The notes: a model not told the origin generated them from the sequence alone. A DNA stretch of 64,000 bases from AP-15 sp963789025 (GCA_963789025.1 CAWBIT010000008.1:372001-436000); one strand, 5' to 3'. Shown: positions 7,484 to 16,728, numbered from the stretch's first letter. Numbers and translations: made by a program.

Positions 7484-9855
7484 TCGTGCGGCATTTGGGT
7501 GTGCGTCAGGCCGAGATGCGCGAAGGCGTCGTTGACGGCGTTGGAGATGGCGGAGACGCCGCCCACATTGGGTGACTCCCCGACGCCCTTCGCGCCGATC
7601 GGGTGATGCGGCGACGGCGTCGTGGTGTAATCGGTCTCCCAGCTCGGCGTCTCGACGGCGGTCGGCAGGAAGAAATCGAGCAGGCTCGCATTCTTCAGAT
7701 TGCCGTACTCGTCATAGTCCATCTCCTGTCCTATCGCGATGGCGAGCGCCTCGGTCAGCCCGCCATGAACCTGGCCTTCGATGATCATCGGGTTGATGCG
7801 CGTGCCGCAGTCGTCGAGCGCATAGAACCGGCGGATCTCGGTGACGCCGGTGTCGACGTCGATTTCCACCACGCAGACATACGCGCCGAACGGATAGGTC
7901 ATATTTGGCGGGTCGTAATAGCTGACCGCCTCCAACCCGGGCTCCATGCCCGGCGGTACATTGTTGTATGCGGCAAAGGCGAGTTCCGTCATGGTTTTCG
8001 ACCGCTCCGGCACGCCCTTGACGCGGAAGCGGTCCACGTCCCACTCGAGGTCGTCATCGTGTACTTCGAGCAGGTAGGCGGCGATCATCTGCGCCTTGGC
8101 GCGGATTTTGCGGCCGGCCATCGCCGTTGCCGCGCCGGCGACTGGTGTCGAGCGCGAGCCGTAGGTGCCGAGACCGTAGGGTGCGGTGTCGGTATCGCCC
8201 TCTTCGACGGTGATGTTGGCGGCAGGAATGCCGATTTCGCTGGCCAGGATCTGGGCGAAGGTCGTCGCGTGTCCCTGACCCTGGCTGATCGTGCCTAGCC
8301 TTGCTATCGCACTGCCGGTCGGGTGCACCCGAATCTCGCAGGAATCGAACATGCCGAGGCCGAGAATGTCGCAATTCTTGATCGGTCCGGCGCCGACGAT
8401 TTCGGTGAAGAAGCTGACGCCGATGCCCATCAATTTGCGCGTCTCGCCGCGCGCGAAGGCTTCGCGGTTGCGCCGCTGCTCGTCGCGCAAGGCTGCGTAA
8501 CCGACCGTGTTCAAGGCCTTGTCGAGCGCAGTTAGGTAGTCGCCGCTGTCGTATTCCCAGCCGAGCGCCGATTTGTAGGGGAACTGCTCCTTGCGGATCA
8601 GGTTGCGGCGGCGGATTTCGGCGGGGTCGAGATCGAGCTTGCGCGCCAGCACGTCGATCATTCGCTCGATCAAATAAGACGCCTCCGTCACCCGGAACGA
8701 GCAGCGGTAGGCGACGCCGCCCGGCGCCTTGTTGGTGTAGACGCCGTCGACCGTCACATGCGCAACCGGGATGTCGTAGGAGCCGGTGCAGATGCTGAAA
8801 AATCCGGCCGGGTACTTGGTCGGGTCGGCGCAGGCGTCGAAAGCGCCGTGATCGGCCAGCACATGGCAGCGCAACCCGGTGATATGGCCGTCTCGGGTCG
8901 CCGCGATCTCGCCGGTCACGTGGTAGTCTCGGGCAAAGGCGGTCGCCTGCAGGTTCTCCATCCGGTCCTCAACCCACTTGACCGGCACGCCCAGCACGAT
9001 CGAGGCGACGATCGAGCAGATATAGCCTGGATAAACGCCGACCTTGTTGCCAAAGCCGCCGCCGATGTCGGGCGAGACGATGCGGATCTTGTGCTCTGGG
9101 ATGCCGGAGATCAGCGAAGCCACGGTGCGAACGGCATGTGGCGCCTGGAAAGTCCCCCACACCGTCAGATGCCCATTCACCTTGTCCATCGAGGCGACGC
9201 AGCCGCAGGTCTCGAGCGGGCAGGGGTGGACCCGCTGATAAACGATGCGTTCCTTGGCGACGACCGGCGCCTCACTCAGGGCCCGCGCCGTCCCCGCGGC
9301 ATCGCCGACCTCCCAGGTAAAGACGTGGTTGTGGTGTTTGCGGGGCCCATGGGCGCCGCTCGTCTTGTCCTTGAGGTCGTCGCGCAGGACGGGCGCGTCC
9401 GCCGCCATCGACTTGGTCGGATCGACGAGCGCCGGCAGCTCCTCGTACTCGACTTCGACCATATCGACCGCGTCAGCCGCAACGTAGCGGTCCTCGGCCA
9501 CGACGAACGCGACCTCCTGGCCCTGGAACAACACTTTCTCATCGGCCAATACAGCTTGAACATCGCCGGCGAGGGTCGGCATCCAATGCAGCTTCAGCGG
9601 CTTCAGATCGTCGGCGGTGAGCACGGCTTTGACACCGGGCAGCTCGAGCGCCGCCTCCTTGTTGATCGATTTGACCCGAGCGTGACCGTAGGGCGACCGG
9701 ACGAAATCGCCGAATAGCATGCCCGGCAGCTTGAGATCGTCAATGTAGTTGCCTTTGCCTTGCGTGAAGCGGGCGTCCTCGACGCGCTTGCGCCTGGTTC
9801 CGAGACCCTCGAGTTTCTGGGTGCGTGCCTGAGCGGATTCGATTTCGGCGCTCAT
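7432..9855 (-). CDS. coxL: Aerobic CO dehydrogenase large subunit, form I (molybdopterin)
   Basis: The 807-residue product matches the ~809-residue CoxL of Oligotropha. It carries the diagnostic form I active-site loop AYRCSFR at 382-388, with Cys385 as the expected copper/sulfur ligand, plus GGGFGNK for the molybdenum cofactor and GAKGVGE near the C-terminus for the catalytic Glu. Form II proteins have AYRGAGR instead. CoxL binds Mo-MCD and a Cu-S cluster and oxidises CO with water to CO2. The ATG at 9855 overlaps the coxS stop by four bases. The gene order M-S-L on this strand is also the form I order. This is the best-supported functional call in the window. Confidence 0.96.
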   Translation of the reverse strand: MSAEIESAQARTQKLEGLGTRRKRVEDARFTQGKGNYIDDLKLPGMLFGDFVRSPYGHARVKSINKEAALELPGVKAVLTADDLKPLKLHWMPTLAGDVQAVLADEKVLFQGQEVAFVVAEDRYVAADAVDMVEVEYEELPALVDPTKSMAADAPVLRDDLKDKTSGAHGPRKHHNHVFTWEVGDAAGTARALSEAPVVAKERIVYQRVHPCPLETCGCVASMDKVNGHLTVWGTFQAPHAVRTVASLISGIPEHKIRIVSPDIGGGFGNKVGVYPGYICSIVASIVLGVPVKWVEDRMENLQATAFARDYHVTGEIAATRDGHITGLRCHVLADHGAFDACADPTKYPAGFFSICTGSYDIPVAHVTVDGVYTNKAPGGVAYRCSFRVTEASYLIERMIDVLARKLDLDPAEIRRRNLIRKEQFPYKSALGWEYDSGDYLTALDKALNTVGYAALRDEQRRNREAFARGETRKLMGIGVSFFTEIVGAGPIKNCDILGLGMFDSCEIRVHPTGSAIARLGTISQGQGHATTFAQILASEIGIPAANITVEEGDTDTAPYGLGTYGSRSTPVAGAATAMAGRKIRAKAQMIAAYLLEVHDDDLEWDVDRFRVKGVPERSKTMTELAFAAYNNVPPGMEPGLEAVSYYDPPNMTYPFGAYVCVVEIDVDTGVTEIRRFYALDDCGTRINPMIIEGQVHGGLTEALAIAIGQEMDYDEYGNLKNASLLDFFLPTAVETPSWETDYTTTPSPHHPIGAKGVGESPNVGGVSAISNAVNDAFAHLGLTHTQMPHDHWRVWKTAQRLGLTAA

Positions 9856-10352
9856 TCTGCAGCCTCCTTGGCGCTGGTCAGGCGCTCCGCGGCCGCACGG
9901 ATCGCCCTGATGATGGTCTGATAGCCGGTGCATCGGCAGAGGTTGCCCGCAATGCCATGGCGGATTTCGGCCTCGCTCGGGTTCGGGTTTTCCTGCAGCA
10001 GCCGATAGGCGCGGGTAATCATGCCCGGAGTGCAGAAGCCGCATTGCAGGCCGTGATGCTCACGGAACGCCTCCTGCAGCGGATGCAGGCTGCCATCGGC
10101 GCCGGCGAGCCCCTCGATCGTGATTATTTCCGCACCATTCGCCTGCGCAGCAAACACGGTGCAGGACTTCACCGACTTCCCGTTCATGTCGACCGTGCAG
10201 GCGCCGCAATGACTGGTGTCGCAGCCGATGTGCGGGCCGGTGATCCGGAGCTCTTCGCGCAGCAAGTGGATCAGCAGCATGCGCGGCTCGGCCAGGGTTT
10301 CGACTTGGCGATTGTTGACGCGCAAAGTGATGTGCATTTTTGCCATCGTCAC
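9852..10352 (-). CDS. coxS: Aerobic CO dehydrogenase small subunit, 2x[2Fe-2S]
   Basis: The 166-residue product has the two iron-sulfur sites of this family: a ferredoxin-type cluster on Cys44, Cys49, Cys52 and Cys64 (GCDTSHCGAC) and a C-terminal cluster on Cys104, Cys107, Cys139 and Cys141 (CGFC, CRC). It relays electrons from the molybdenum site of CoxL to the FAD of CoxM. Met1 at 10352 or Met4 could be the start. The stop overlaps the coxL start (ATGA), which indicates translational coupling. Confidence 0.95.
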   Translation of the reverse strand: MTMAKMHITLRVNNRQVETLAEPRMLLIHLLREELRITGPHIGCDTSHCGACTVDMNGKSVKSCTVFAAQANGAEIITIEGLAGADGSLHPLQEAFREHHGLQCGFCTPGMITRAYRLLQENPNPSEAEIRHGIAGNLCRCTGYQTIIRAIRAAAERLTSAKEAAE

Positions 10353-10361
10353 CTCCCTTGC

Positions 10362-11225
10362 CTAGCTGGCGCGTTCTTTGGCGCGCGCCAGGGCGCGACG
10401 GACCATGATGCCGGCGACATGGGTGCGGAAATCAGCCGGACCGCGCCCGTCAGGCGATGGGCTCGCGATCCTTTGGGCCCGCCGCGCGGCTTCCGAAATC
10501 GCCGCCTCGTCGACCGCGGTCCCAACCACGGCCTCGGCCGCGTCCTTGGCGAAGAGCGGCGTGTCCGCGACGTTGGTCAGCGCGATCGCGGCCGAGGTGC
10601 AGACCCCGCCCGACATCGTCAGAACCACCGCCGCCGCGGCCGTGGCATAGTCGCCGACCTTGCGCTTCTGCTTCTCGTAGGCGTAGCCGTGACGGTCGGC
10701 CGGCATCGGGATGCGCACCGAGATCAGGATCTCGCCTTCCCGCAGCGCCGTCGAATAGGCGCCCTCGTAAAAGTCGCGGGCCGCAACATCGCGTTCTCCG
10801 TGCGGGCCCTTGACCCGGTATGTCGCGCCGAGCGCCACCATGACTGCAGGCATGTCGTTGCCGGGATCGCCATTCGCGACGTTGCCGCCAAGGGTTCCGC
10901 AGTACCGAACCTGCGGATCGGCAATCTGCAAAGAGGTTTCGCGAATGATCGGGCACGTCGCCGCGAGGAGCTCGGAGCCGATTATTTCATGCTGGGTGGC
11001 CAGCGCCCCGATGACCACGGCACCGGGGTCGCTGCGAATTCCCCGCAACTCATCCAAATCCTGCAAGTCCACCAGATACTCAGGCTTGGCCAAGCGGAGC
11101 TTCATCATCGGGATGAGGCTGTGTCCGCCGGCGACGACTCGGGCGTCCTCGCCGTGCTGTGCCAATAGCCCGATGGCCTCGTCCAGAGAGCGGGGCCGAT
11201 GGTATTCGAATGGCGCGGGTATCAT
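10362..11225 (-). CDS. coxM: Aerobic CO dehydrogenase medium subunit (FAD)
   Basis: The 287-residue product matches CoxM length. It has the two FAD-binding motifs AGGHS (32-36) and TLGG (111-114). In the complex it passes electrons from the iron-sulfur subunit to the quinone pool. I chose the ATG at 11225 (MIPAPFEYHRP), the usual N-terminus; the longer frame to 11306 adds unrelated residues. It is the first gene of coxMSL, nine bases upstream of coxS. The accessory genes coxD/E/F/G, normally needed for cofactor maturation, are not in the window. Confidence 0.95.
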   Translation of the reverse strand: MIPAPFEYHRPRSLDEAIGLLAQHGEDARVVAGGHSLIPMMKLRLAKPEYLVDLQDLDELRGIRSDPGAVVIGALATQHEIIGSELLAATCPIIRETSLQIADPQVRYCGTLGGNVANGDPGNDMPAVMVALGATYRVKGPHGERDVAARDFYEGAYSTALREGEILISVRIPMPADRHGYAYEKQKRKVGDYATAAAAVVLTMSGGVCTSAAIALTNVADTPLFAKDAAEAVVGTAVDEAAISEAARRAQRIASPSPDGRGPADFRTHVAGIMVRRALARAKERAS

Positions 11226-11334
11226 TTGCGCGTTCCTCCCGTGAATCGTTGCTCCGCTCTTTAGCTTACTCCCAATATTGAAGCAATTCGGCGAGCGCGG
11301 TTTCACCGGAGCGGCGCGACCCCAACCGGCAGGG

Positions 11335-12538
11335 TCAGGTCTTCACTAGACGCACGATCCTTTGGGCCGCCAGCCGCTCGATCTCGGCCGCTTCGAGCCC
11401 CAGCTCTGCCAGAATGGCCGCGCTGTGCTCGCCGATGCGCGGCGCCGGCCCTCGAATTGCAGCGGGGGTGCGGTCAAAGCGGGCTGCCGGTTTGGGCTGG
11501 CGGACGCGGCCGATGTCGGGGTGGTCGAACTCGGCAATCAGCTCCCGCGCCATCACCTGTTGATTGGCGATCACCTCGCTACGCCGCAATACCGGCGCCG
11601 ACGGCACATCGTGAGCATCGAGGCGTTGCAGCCATTCCGCGGTTGGGCGCGCCTTGATGATCTCCGCCATCAGCAGAATCCGCTCGGTGGCATTGACCGT
11701 GCGGCCGGCGGGTGTGTTGAACCGCGGATCCTCGGCGACGCCCGATCGCCCCGAGGCCGCGCAAAAGCCCTGCCACTCGGAATCGGAGATCGTAGCCACG
11801 GTGATGTAGCCATCCGCAGTCTCGAAGATGAGCTCGGGCCGTGCCGTGGGGTCGGGGGTGGTGGCCTCGCGGCCGACCACGGTGTATTGCGTCATCGCCC
11901 TCCGGCCAGAGATAGCTGATCATCGTGTCGAGCATCGAGAGCCGGATGTGCTGGCCTTCGCCGGTCCGCTCACGCGCGTAGAGCGCCGCCGTCACCGCCT
12001 GAGCGGCAAAGATCGCCGTCGTCTTATCGGCGACGATCGTGCGGATCATCCGCGGGCGGCGCGTCTCGGGGTCCGCCTGGAGGTCGGCGAAGCCCGACAA
12101 GCCCTGGATGATCGGGTCGTAGACCCGCTTTCCTACATAGGGCCCGCTTTCGCCGACCCCGTTGATCGAGACATAAATCAGGCGGGGATTTTCGGCGCGC
12201 AGCGTCGGCTCGCCGAGGCCGAGACGTTCCATCGTGCCGGGCCGGAAATTCTGCACCAATACGTCGGCTCAGGCGATCAGCTTGCGCATGATCATTCCGG
12301 CCTCCGGCCGTTTGAGGTCGAGCGACAGCGAGCGCTTGCCGCGGTTGGTGGACACGAAGAGCGCCGAGAACTCCCCGGACGAGCTGACCGATTGCCGGCT
12401 GTGACGGGTAATGTCGCCGCCGAGCGGCTCGATCTTGATCACCTTGGCGCCTTGATCGGCGAGAAACATCGTCGCCAACGGCCCCGAGACTACGCTGGTC
12501 AGATCGAGCACCCTTACTCCCGCCAATGGACCTGGCAT
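11335..12538 (-). pseudogene. CaiB/BaiF family CoA-transferase, interrupted
   Basis: Three pieces join into one family III CoA-transferase: MPGPLAGVRVLDLTSVVSGP... from 12538, then VQNFRPGTMERLG..., then the C-terminal part. A TGA at 12269-12271 interrupts ...RKLIA/ADVLVQNFRPG in the same frame, and one extra base near 11900 breaks SYLWPEG/MTQYTVVG. Members move CoA between carboxylic acids using a catalytic Asp. Two independent lesions argue for a true pseudogene. The intact paralog at 14552-15769 may have made it dispensable. Confidence 0.85.
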
Positions 12539-12916
12539 GTGTGCACCTCTAGTTTGTTTATAGAACCACAAACTGACCGGCAACCGGTCGCCCGCGGAGA
12601 GCCTCGCCGGCATCACGTCGGGGCCAATGTCAATTTCCCGCTGCTCGAAACCGTTGAAAATGCAGACCTCGAGCGGCGCGGCCGCGTCGGCGTCCTGGAG
12701 GAATGCAATGATCTCTTCCTCCTTGCGCGCATCGAGCGAGCGGCCGACGATGCGCCCGCCCGCCGCCTCGATCTCCGCGACCAGCGGCGCGAGCTTGTCA
12801 CCGTGCCGCCGCCCGGCGAAGACGCTGAACCCTTCGGACGCAAATTTATTGGCGATGGCGCCGCCAATAAAGTCACCGGCGCCGATTACCGCCGGTGTTG
12901 CATTCCTATGTTCCAT
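12539..12916 (-). pseudogene. Truncated short-chain dehydrogenase (SDR) stump
   Basis: About 88 residues of an SDR N-terminus are visible (AVIGAGDFIGGAIANKFASEG; FAGRRHGDKLAPLV), with the Rossmann glycine motif but no catalytic Ser/Tyr/Lys. It then runs in frame through unrelated residues into the CoA-transferase stump. The loss of the catalytic two-thirds makes it non-functional. Confidence 0.75.
12551..12574. promoter_or_regulatory. Inverted repeat AGTTTGT-N10-ACAAACT
   Basis: Perfect seven-base arms lie 12 bases upstream of the CoA-transferase pseudogene start, in the junction between the SDR stump and the transferase. It could be an old operator or a small hairpin. Confidence 0.4.
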
Positions 12917-13009
12917 CAGAGCCTCCTACATGTCGTCCCGTGCTACCTATACCTGCACGAGCGCGACAACTTCCTCATTGCCTGTGATGGCGCGCCCGAT
13001 CACTGCCGA

Positions 13010-13028
13010 CTGAACGACCGTCGTTCAG
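13010..13028. promoter_or_regulatory. TetR-type operator palindrome
   Basis: CTGAACGA-N3-TCGTTCAG is a perfect 8-base inverted repeat in the divergent gap between the SDR/CoA-transferase remnants and the flavin monooxygenase operon. Its spacing resembles operators of TetR-family repressors. No TetR gene is present in the window. Confidence 0.5.
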
Positions 13029-13211
13029 TACCGCTTCGACCTCAGCCGGATAAACCTCGAAGCCGAAGTGGATCAGCCCCCTGGCCCGTTGCAATAACTC
13101 TGTGCCACTGCGGTCCAAAGGCGTGTGATGGTTACAAGCTGATTGTTGATCGGAAATACCAGTTTGTGTTCATCTTTCCGGCGGTGCCGGTGAACGGCCA
13201 AGGACAACCGA

Positions 13212-14555
13212 ATGGGCGTCGTAAAGCAACAATTGCACCTCAACCTTTTCATTCACAGCCGCGGGCACCATGAGGCATCGTGGCGGCATCCGGCCTCGTC
13301 GCCGCTGCCGCTGACCGATCTCCGCTACTACCAGGATCTGGCGCAGCGGGCCGAGGCGGCGCTGTTCAACTCGATCTTCATCGCCGACCAGCTCGCGCTC
13401 GGAGAAGACGTAGGGCAGGCGCCACGCATCTGGCTCGAGCCCGTCACCACCCTTGCTGCCTTGGCGATGGCGACCAGCCGGATCGGGATGATCGCCACGG
13501 CGTCGACCACCTATACCGAGCCGTTCAACCTGGCGCGGCAGTTCGCCTCGCTCGATCACATAAGCAACGGGCGCGTCGCCTGGAATATCGTCACCTCGTG
13601 GCTGGCCGCGGCGGCGCGCAACTTTGGCGGTACGGGCCAGGTGAGCCATGCCGATCGCTATGCCCGCGGCGAGGAGTTCATGACCGTGGTGAAGGCGCTG
13701 TGGGATAGCTGGGCCGAGGACGCAGTCATCGACGACCGGGCCGGCGGGCAGTATGCTCGAACCGACCGCATCCGGCCGATCAACCACCGCGGCGATTTCT
13801 ATCAGGTGGCCGGACCCTTGAACATGCCGCGCTGCCCGCAGGGGCGGCCGGTGCTGGTGCAGGCGGGATCGTCCGACACCGGCCGCCGGTTTGCCGCACG
13901 GCATGCGGATGCCGTGTTCACCGCCCACGTGGCAAAGACCACGGCGCAGGAATTCTACGCCGATCTGAAGGCTCTGGCGGCGGCCGAGGGGCGCGCGCCC
14001 GACCAGGTGCTGATCCTGCCCGGTCTCAGCCCGATGATCGGCTCTACCGAGGCCGAGGCGCAACGCCTGACGCGCGAGGTCGACGATTTGTGCGATCCCG
14101 ACGTCGGACGCAAGCGGCTGTCCGGCCGGTTCGGCGGGCATGATTTCTCGCACCTGCCGCTCGACCGGCCCCTCTCGCCGGAAGATTTCCCGGACCCCGG
14201 CTCGGTCGAGGCGGCGCGCAGCCGGACCGAGGTGATCCTGAACCTGGTGCGGCGGGATCGGCCGACACTGCGGCAATTGCTGGGTTACCTTGCCGGCGCG
14301 CGCGGCCATTTCACCACCGCCGGCACGCCTGAGCAGATCGCCGATTTGATCGAGGACTGGTTCACCGAGGGCGCCGCGGACGGCTTCAACATCATGCCTC
14401 CGCTTCTGCCGGCGCAGCTCGACGTGTTCAGCGCGGAGGTGATTCCATTATTGCAGCGGCGAGGGCTGTTCCGCACCGAATACGCCGGCAAAACTCTGCG
14501 CGGGCATTACGGCCTGGCCTGGCCGAAAAGCGACTTTGAGGAGACTGCATTATGA
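13212..14555 (+). CDS. NtaA/DmoA-family FMN-dependent monooxygenase
   Basis: The 447-residue product is a class C flavin monooxygenase with a luciferase-like TIM barrel: LFIHSRGHHEASWRHP near the start, TSRIGMIATASTTYTEPFNLARQFASLDHIS, the NIVTSW motif and PVLVQAGSSDTGRRFAARHADAVFT, all typical of nitrilotriacetate/dimethylsulfide monooxygenase component A. Such enzymes use FMNH2 from a separate reductase to cleave C-N or C-S bonds or hydroxylate small organics. No flavin reductase is adjacent. Its stop overlaps the next start by four bases (ATGA), so it is coupled to a CoA-transferase; together they suggest breakdown of a xenobiotic or organosulfur acid through a CoA thioester. Confidence 0.92.
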   Translation: MGVVKQQLHLNLFIHSRGHHEASWRHPASSPLPLTDLRYYQDLAQRAEAALFNSIFIADQLALGEDVGQAPRIWLEPVTTLAALAMATSRIGMIATASTTYTEPFNLARQFASLDHISNGRVAWNIVTSWLAAAARNFGGTGQVSHADRYARGEEFMTVVKALWDSWAEDAVIDDRAGGQYARTDRIRPINHRGDFYQVAGPLNMPRCPQGRPVLVQAGSSDTGRRFAARHADAVFTAHVAKTTAQEFYADLKALAAAEGRAPDQVLILPGLSPMIGSTEAEAQRLTREVDDLCDPDVGRKRLSGRFGGHDFSHLPLDRPLSPEDFPDPGSVEAARSRTEVILNLVRRDRPTLRQLLGYLAGARGHFTTAGTPEQIADLIEDWFTEGAADGFNIMPPLLPAQLDVFSAEVIPLLQRRGLFRTEYAGKTLRGHYGLAWPKSDFEETAL

Positions 14556-15769
14556 CTGAGCCACATGGTCCGCTGCGCCGCGTCAAAGTGGTGGCCTGCT
14601 CCACCGCGCAAGCCGGCACGGTGCCGTATATGCTGATGGCCGATCTCGGCGCGGAGGTAATCAAAATCGAGGTGCCGGAGGCCGGCGACAATTCGCGCGG
14701 CTCGACCGTGCTGCCCGGTATGCCCAGCACCTATTTCGAAACCAACAATCGCGGGGTGAAGAGCGTCACACTCGACCTGAAGACCGCGGAGGGCCGTGAG
14801 ATCCTGCGCAAGCTGGTCGCGCAGGCCGACATCTTCGGGCAGAACTTCCGGCCGGGCGCAGCGGAGAAGAATGGTTTCGGCTACGAAGACTTGAGGCAGG
14901 TGAACCCGCGGCTCGTCTACATGTCGATCTCGGGCTATGGTCCCAAGGGACCGCACGCCGATCTGCCGGGCACCAACTCGATGGCCCAGGCGCTCGGGGG
15001 CATTGCCGAAGCCTACTCGACGCCGGGTCAGCCCTTGAAGACCGGCATCGTCTCGGTCGCCGACGAGACCTGCGCGATCCTCGCCTTTGGCGGGGCGCTC
15101 GCCGCGCTGACCTATGCGCGCAGCACCGGCATCGGCCAGAAGGTCGATTGCTCATTGCTCGGCGGCCAGATCCGGCTGATGGGCTGGACCCTGACGACGG
15201 CGATGTGGCGCAACCGCAATCCGGTCACCGGCCAAGCCCGCGTTACCGGCACGCCGGCACGCCCCGGCCTCAGCGCCAGCTTCAACGACCGGGACGGCAA
15301 GCCGCTGGTGTTCCAGCTGAACGGCGCGCGCAAATGGCGCGAAGCGATGACCACCCTCGGCTTTTACGAGGCTCTCGAAGAGGCCGGCTTTGGCGATCTC
15401 GGCGTTATCGTCTCGTCCGACGAAAAGCGCGCATCCTTGCTGCGTATGTTGGACGATTTGTTTGCCACGGGGCCGCGCGATGATTGGGTGGAAAGACTGC
15501 GCGCCGCCGACATCGTCGCCGCGCCGATCAACACCTTGCTGGAAGCTTCGAACGATCCCGACGTGCTGGCCAATGGCTACGTAACCGAGGTCGATTACCC
15601 AAAGCACGGCAAGCGGCTGAAAGTCCACGGCTCGCCATGGCACTTCTCGGAAACCCCGGCCCATACCGGCATCGCCCCGGAGCTCGGCGCCGATAACGAC
15701 GAAATCCTCGCTGAGCTCGGCTACACCCCAGCGGAGATCGAGGACCTCAGGGAAAGAAAGATCATTTGA
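14552..15769 (+). CDS. CaiB/BaiF family (family III) CoA-transferase
   Basis: The 405-residue product is full length, with the N-terminal MADLGAEVIKIEVPEAGD, QNFRPGAAEKNGFGYEDL, the catalytic Asp region SVADETCA, and the C-terminal domain. The family transfers CoA from one acyl-CoA to another carboxylate through an aspartyl-CoA intermediate. Translational overlap with the upstream flavin monooxygenase indicates one operon. It is paralogous to the pseudogene at 11335-12538. The substrate is unknown. Confidence 0.93.
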   Translation: MTEPHGPLRRVKVVACSTAQAGTVPYMLMADLGAEVIKIEVPEAGDNSRGSTVLPGMPSTYFETNNRGVKSVTLDLKTAEGREILRKLVAQADIFGQNFRPGAAEKNGFGYEDLRQVNPRLVYMSISGYGPKGPHADLPGTNSMAQALGGIAEAYSTPGQPLKTGIVSVADETCAILAFGGALAALTYARSTGIGQKVDCSLLGGQIRLMGWTLTTAMWRNRNPVTGQARVTGTPARPGLSASFNDRDGKPLVFQLNGARKWREAMTTLGFYEALEEAGFGDLGVIVSSDEKRASLLRMLDDLFATGPRDDWVERLRAADIVAAPINTLLEASNDPDVLANGYVTEVDYPKHGKRLKVHGSPWHFSETPAHTGIAPELGADNDEILAELGYTPAEIEDLRERKII

Positions 15770-15985
15770 TCAAGGGGCTCCGGCCGGGCCAGCGCGACAG
15801 ACGCTCTCGATCAACAGGATCAGGCACCCGAAAAGCAGCACGGCGCCGCCGACGAGAGGGTTGGAACCGGCAAAATCGACCAATGATCCGGCGACGGCGA
15901 CGATCGCGAGCACGGCTATCGCCAGCCGGTTCTCGGCAAAGAACATGCCGATCAATTCGCCGGCGAGCTCCTTGAGGATCGTCAT
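15770..15985 (-). CDS. Small two-helix membrane protein
   Basis: This 71-residue protein has two hydrophobic segments (about 20-37 and 42-60). Its start overlaps the stop of the COG4280 gene by one base, so it is the third gene of the ChrB-N operon. No family is recognised; it may be an accessory subunit of the neighbouring membrane protein. Confidence 0.7.
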   Translation of the reverse strand: MTILKELAGELIGMFFAENRLAIAVLAIVAVAGSLVDFAGSNPLVGGAVLLFGCLILLIESVCRAGPAGAP

Positions 15986-16719
15986 TATGCGAACTCCACG
16001 GCGAGCTTCCGCGCGATGGCAGCGGCGAGGAGGCCCGCACCCAGGAATAGGACGCCGAACAACAGCAGCGCCAAATCCTGTCCGGGCCAGGCGATGCCAA
16101 GTCCTTCGCCTGTCCAGAATACTCCGAAGGCCGACAGCATGACGCCAACGCCGAATTTGAGAGTATTCTCCGGGACTCGCGACAACGGCCGATGGACGAT
16201 TGCTCCGGCGGCCAGAACCACTGCGCAGGCGGCGAGCGCCCCGAGGCCGGCGGGTACCAGCAGCCCGCGCCCGGCCCCCACCGCGATCACGATAAAGACG
16301 ACTTCGAGCCCCTCAAGCAGTACTGCCTTGAGCGCGGTTATGCCGGCCGCCCAGCCAAGGTTTCTCTCACGCTTACGCAGCTCGGCAGCTTCGGCCGCGA
16401 AGATCGCCTCTTCGTCATGCAACGGGATGACCCCGGCCGCCCGCAACGACGCCTTTCTGAGCCAACCCATGCCGAAGAGCAGCAGCAGGATCCCGATCGC
16501 GAGCTGCAGGGAAGAAATCGGGACGCGGTCGAGAAGCGGGCCCAACAAGAGGACGATCCCGGCCAGCACAGTGAGCCCGGCGGCGGTACCCAGTGCAGCG
16601 GGCCGCCAACCGCGCAAGGTTGCGACGGCGAGCACAATGGTGAAGGCCTCGACCACCTCGACCAGCGAGGCGAGGAAAGCGGCGCTTATTGCGGGTGCCG
16701 CGGTGGACCAAGCCATCAT
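15985..16719 (-). CDS. COG4280-type predicted membrane protein, possible cation transporter
   Basis: The 244-residue product has about six to seven transmembrane segments arranged as two related halves. Each half carries an acidic membrane motif: SLVEVVEAF in the first and LLEGLEVVF in the second. Such repeated ExxE-like motifs recall the GDT1/TerC/LysE superfamily of exporters, but that link is inference. A charged cytoplasmic loop (HDEEAIFAAEAAELRKRER) separates the halves. It sits between a ChrB-N protein (10 bases upstream) and a small membrane protein, so a metal- or oxyanion-resistance role is plausible. Confidence 0.75.
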   Translation of the reverse strand: MMAWSTAAPAISAAFLASLVEVVEAFTIVLAVATLRGWRPAALGTAAGLTVLAGIVLLLGPLLDRVPISSLQLAIGILLLLFGMGWLRKASLRAAGVIPLHDEEAIFAAEAAELRKRERNLGWAAGITALKAVLLEGLEVVFIVIAVGAGRGLLVPAGLGALAACAVVLAAGAIVHRPLSRVPENTLKFGVGVMLSAFGVFWTGEGLGIAWPGQDLALLLFGVLFLGAGLLAAAIARKLAVEFA

Positions 16720-16728
16720 GTTTCCTCC

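Noticed and set aside
8758..9717. A long plus-strand frame across coxL
   Set aside because: It is a shadow of coxL on the opposite strand, with Asp/Arg/His-rich composition and no ribosome site.
13170..14309. A 379-residue minus-strand protein opposite the flavin monooxygenase
   Set aside because: It mirrors the monooxygenase codons, is Arg/His-rich and has no recognisable domain.
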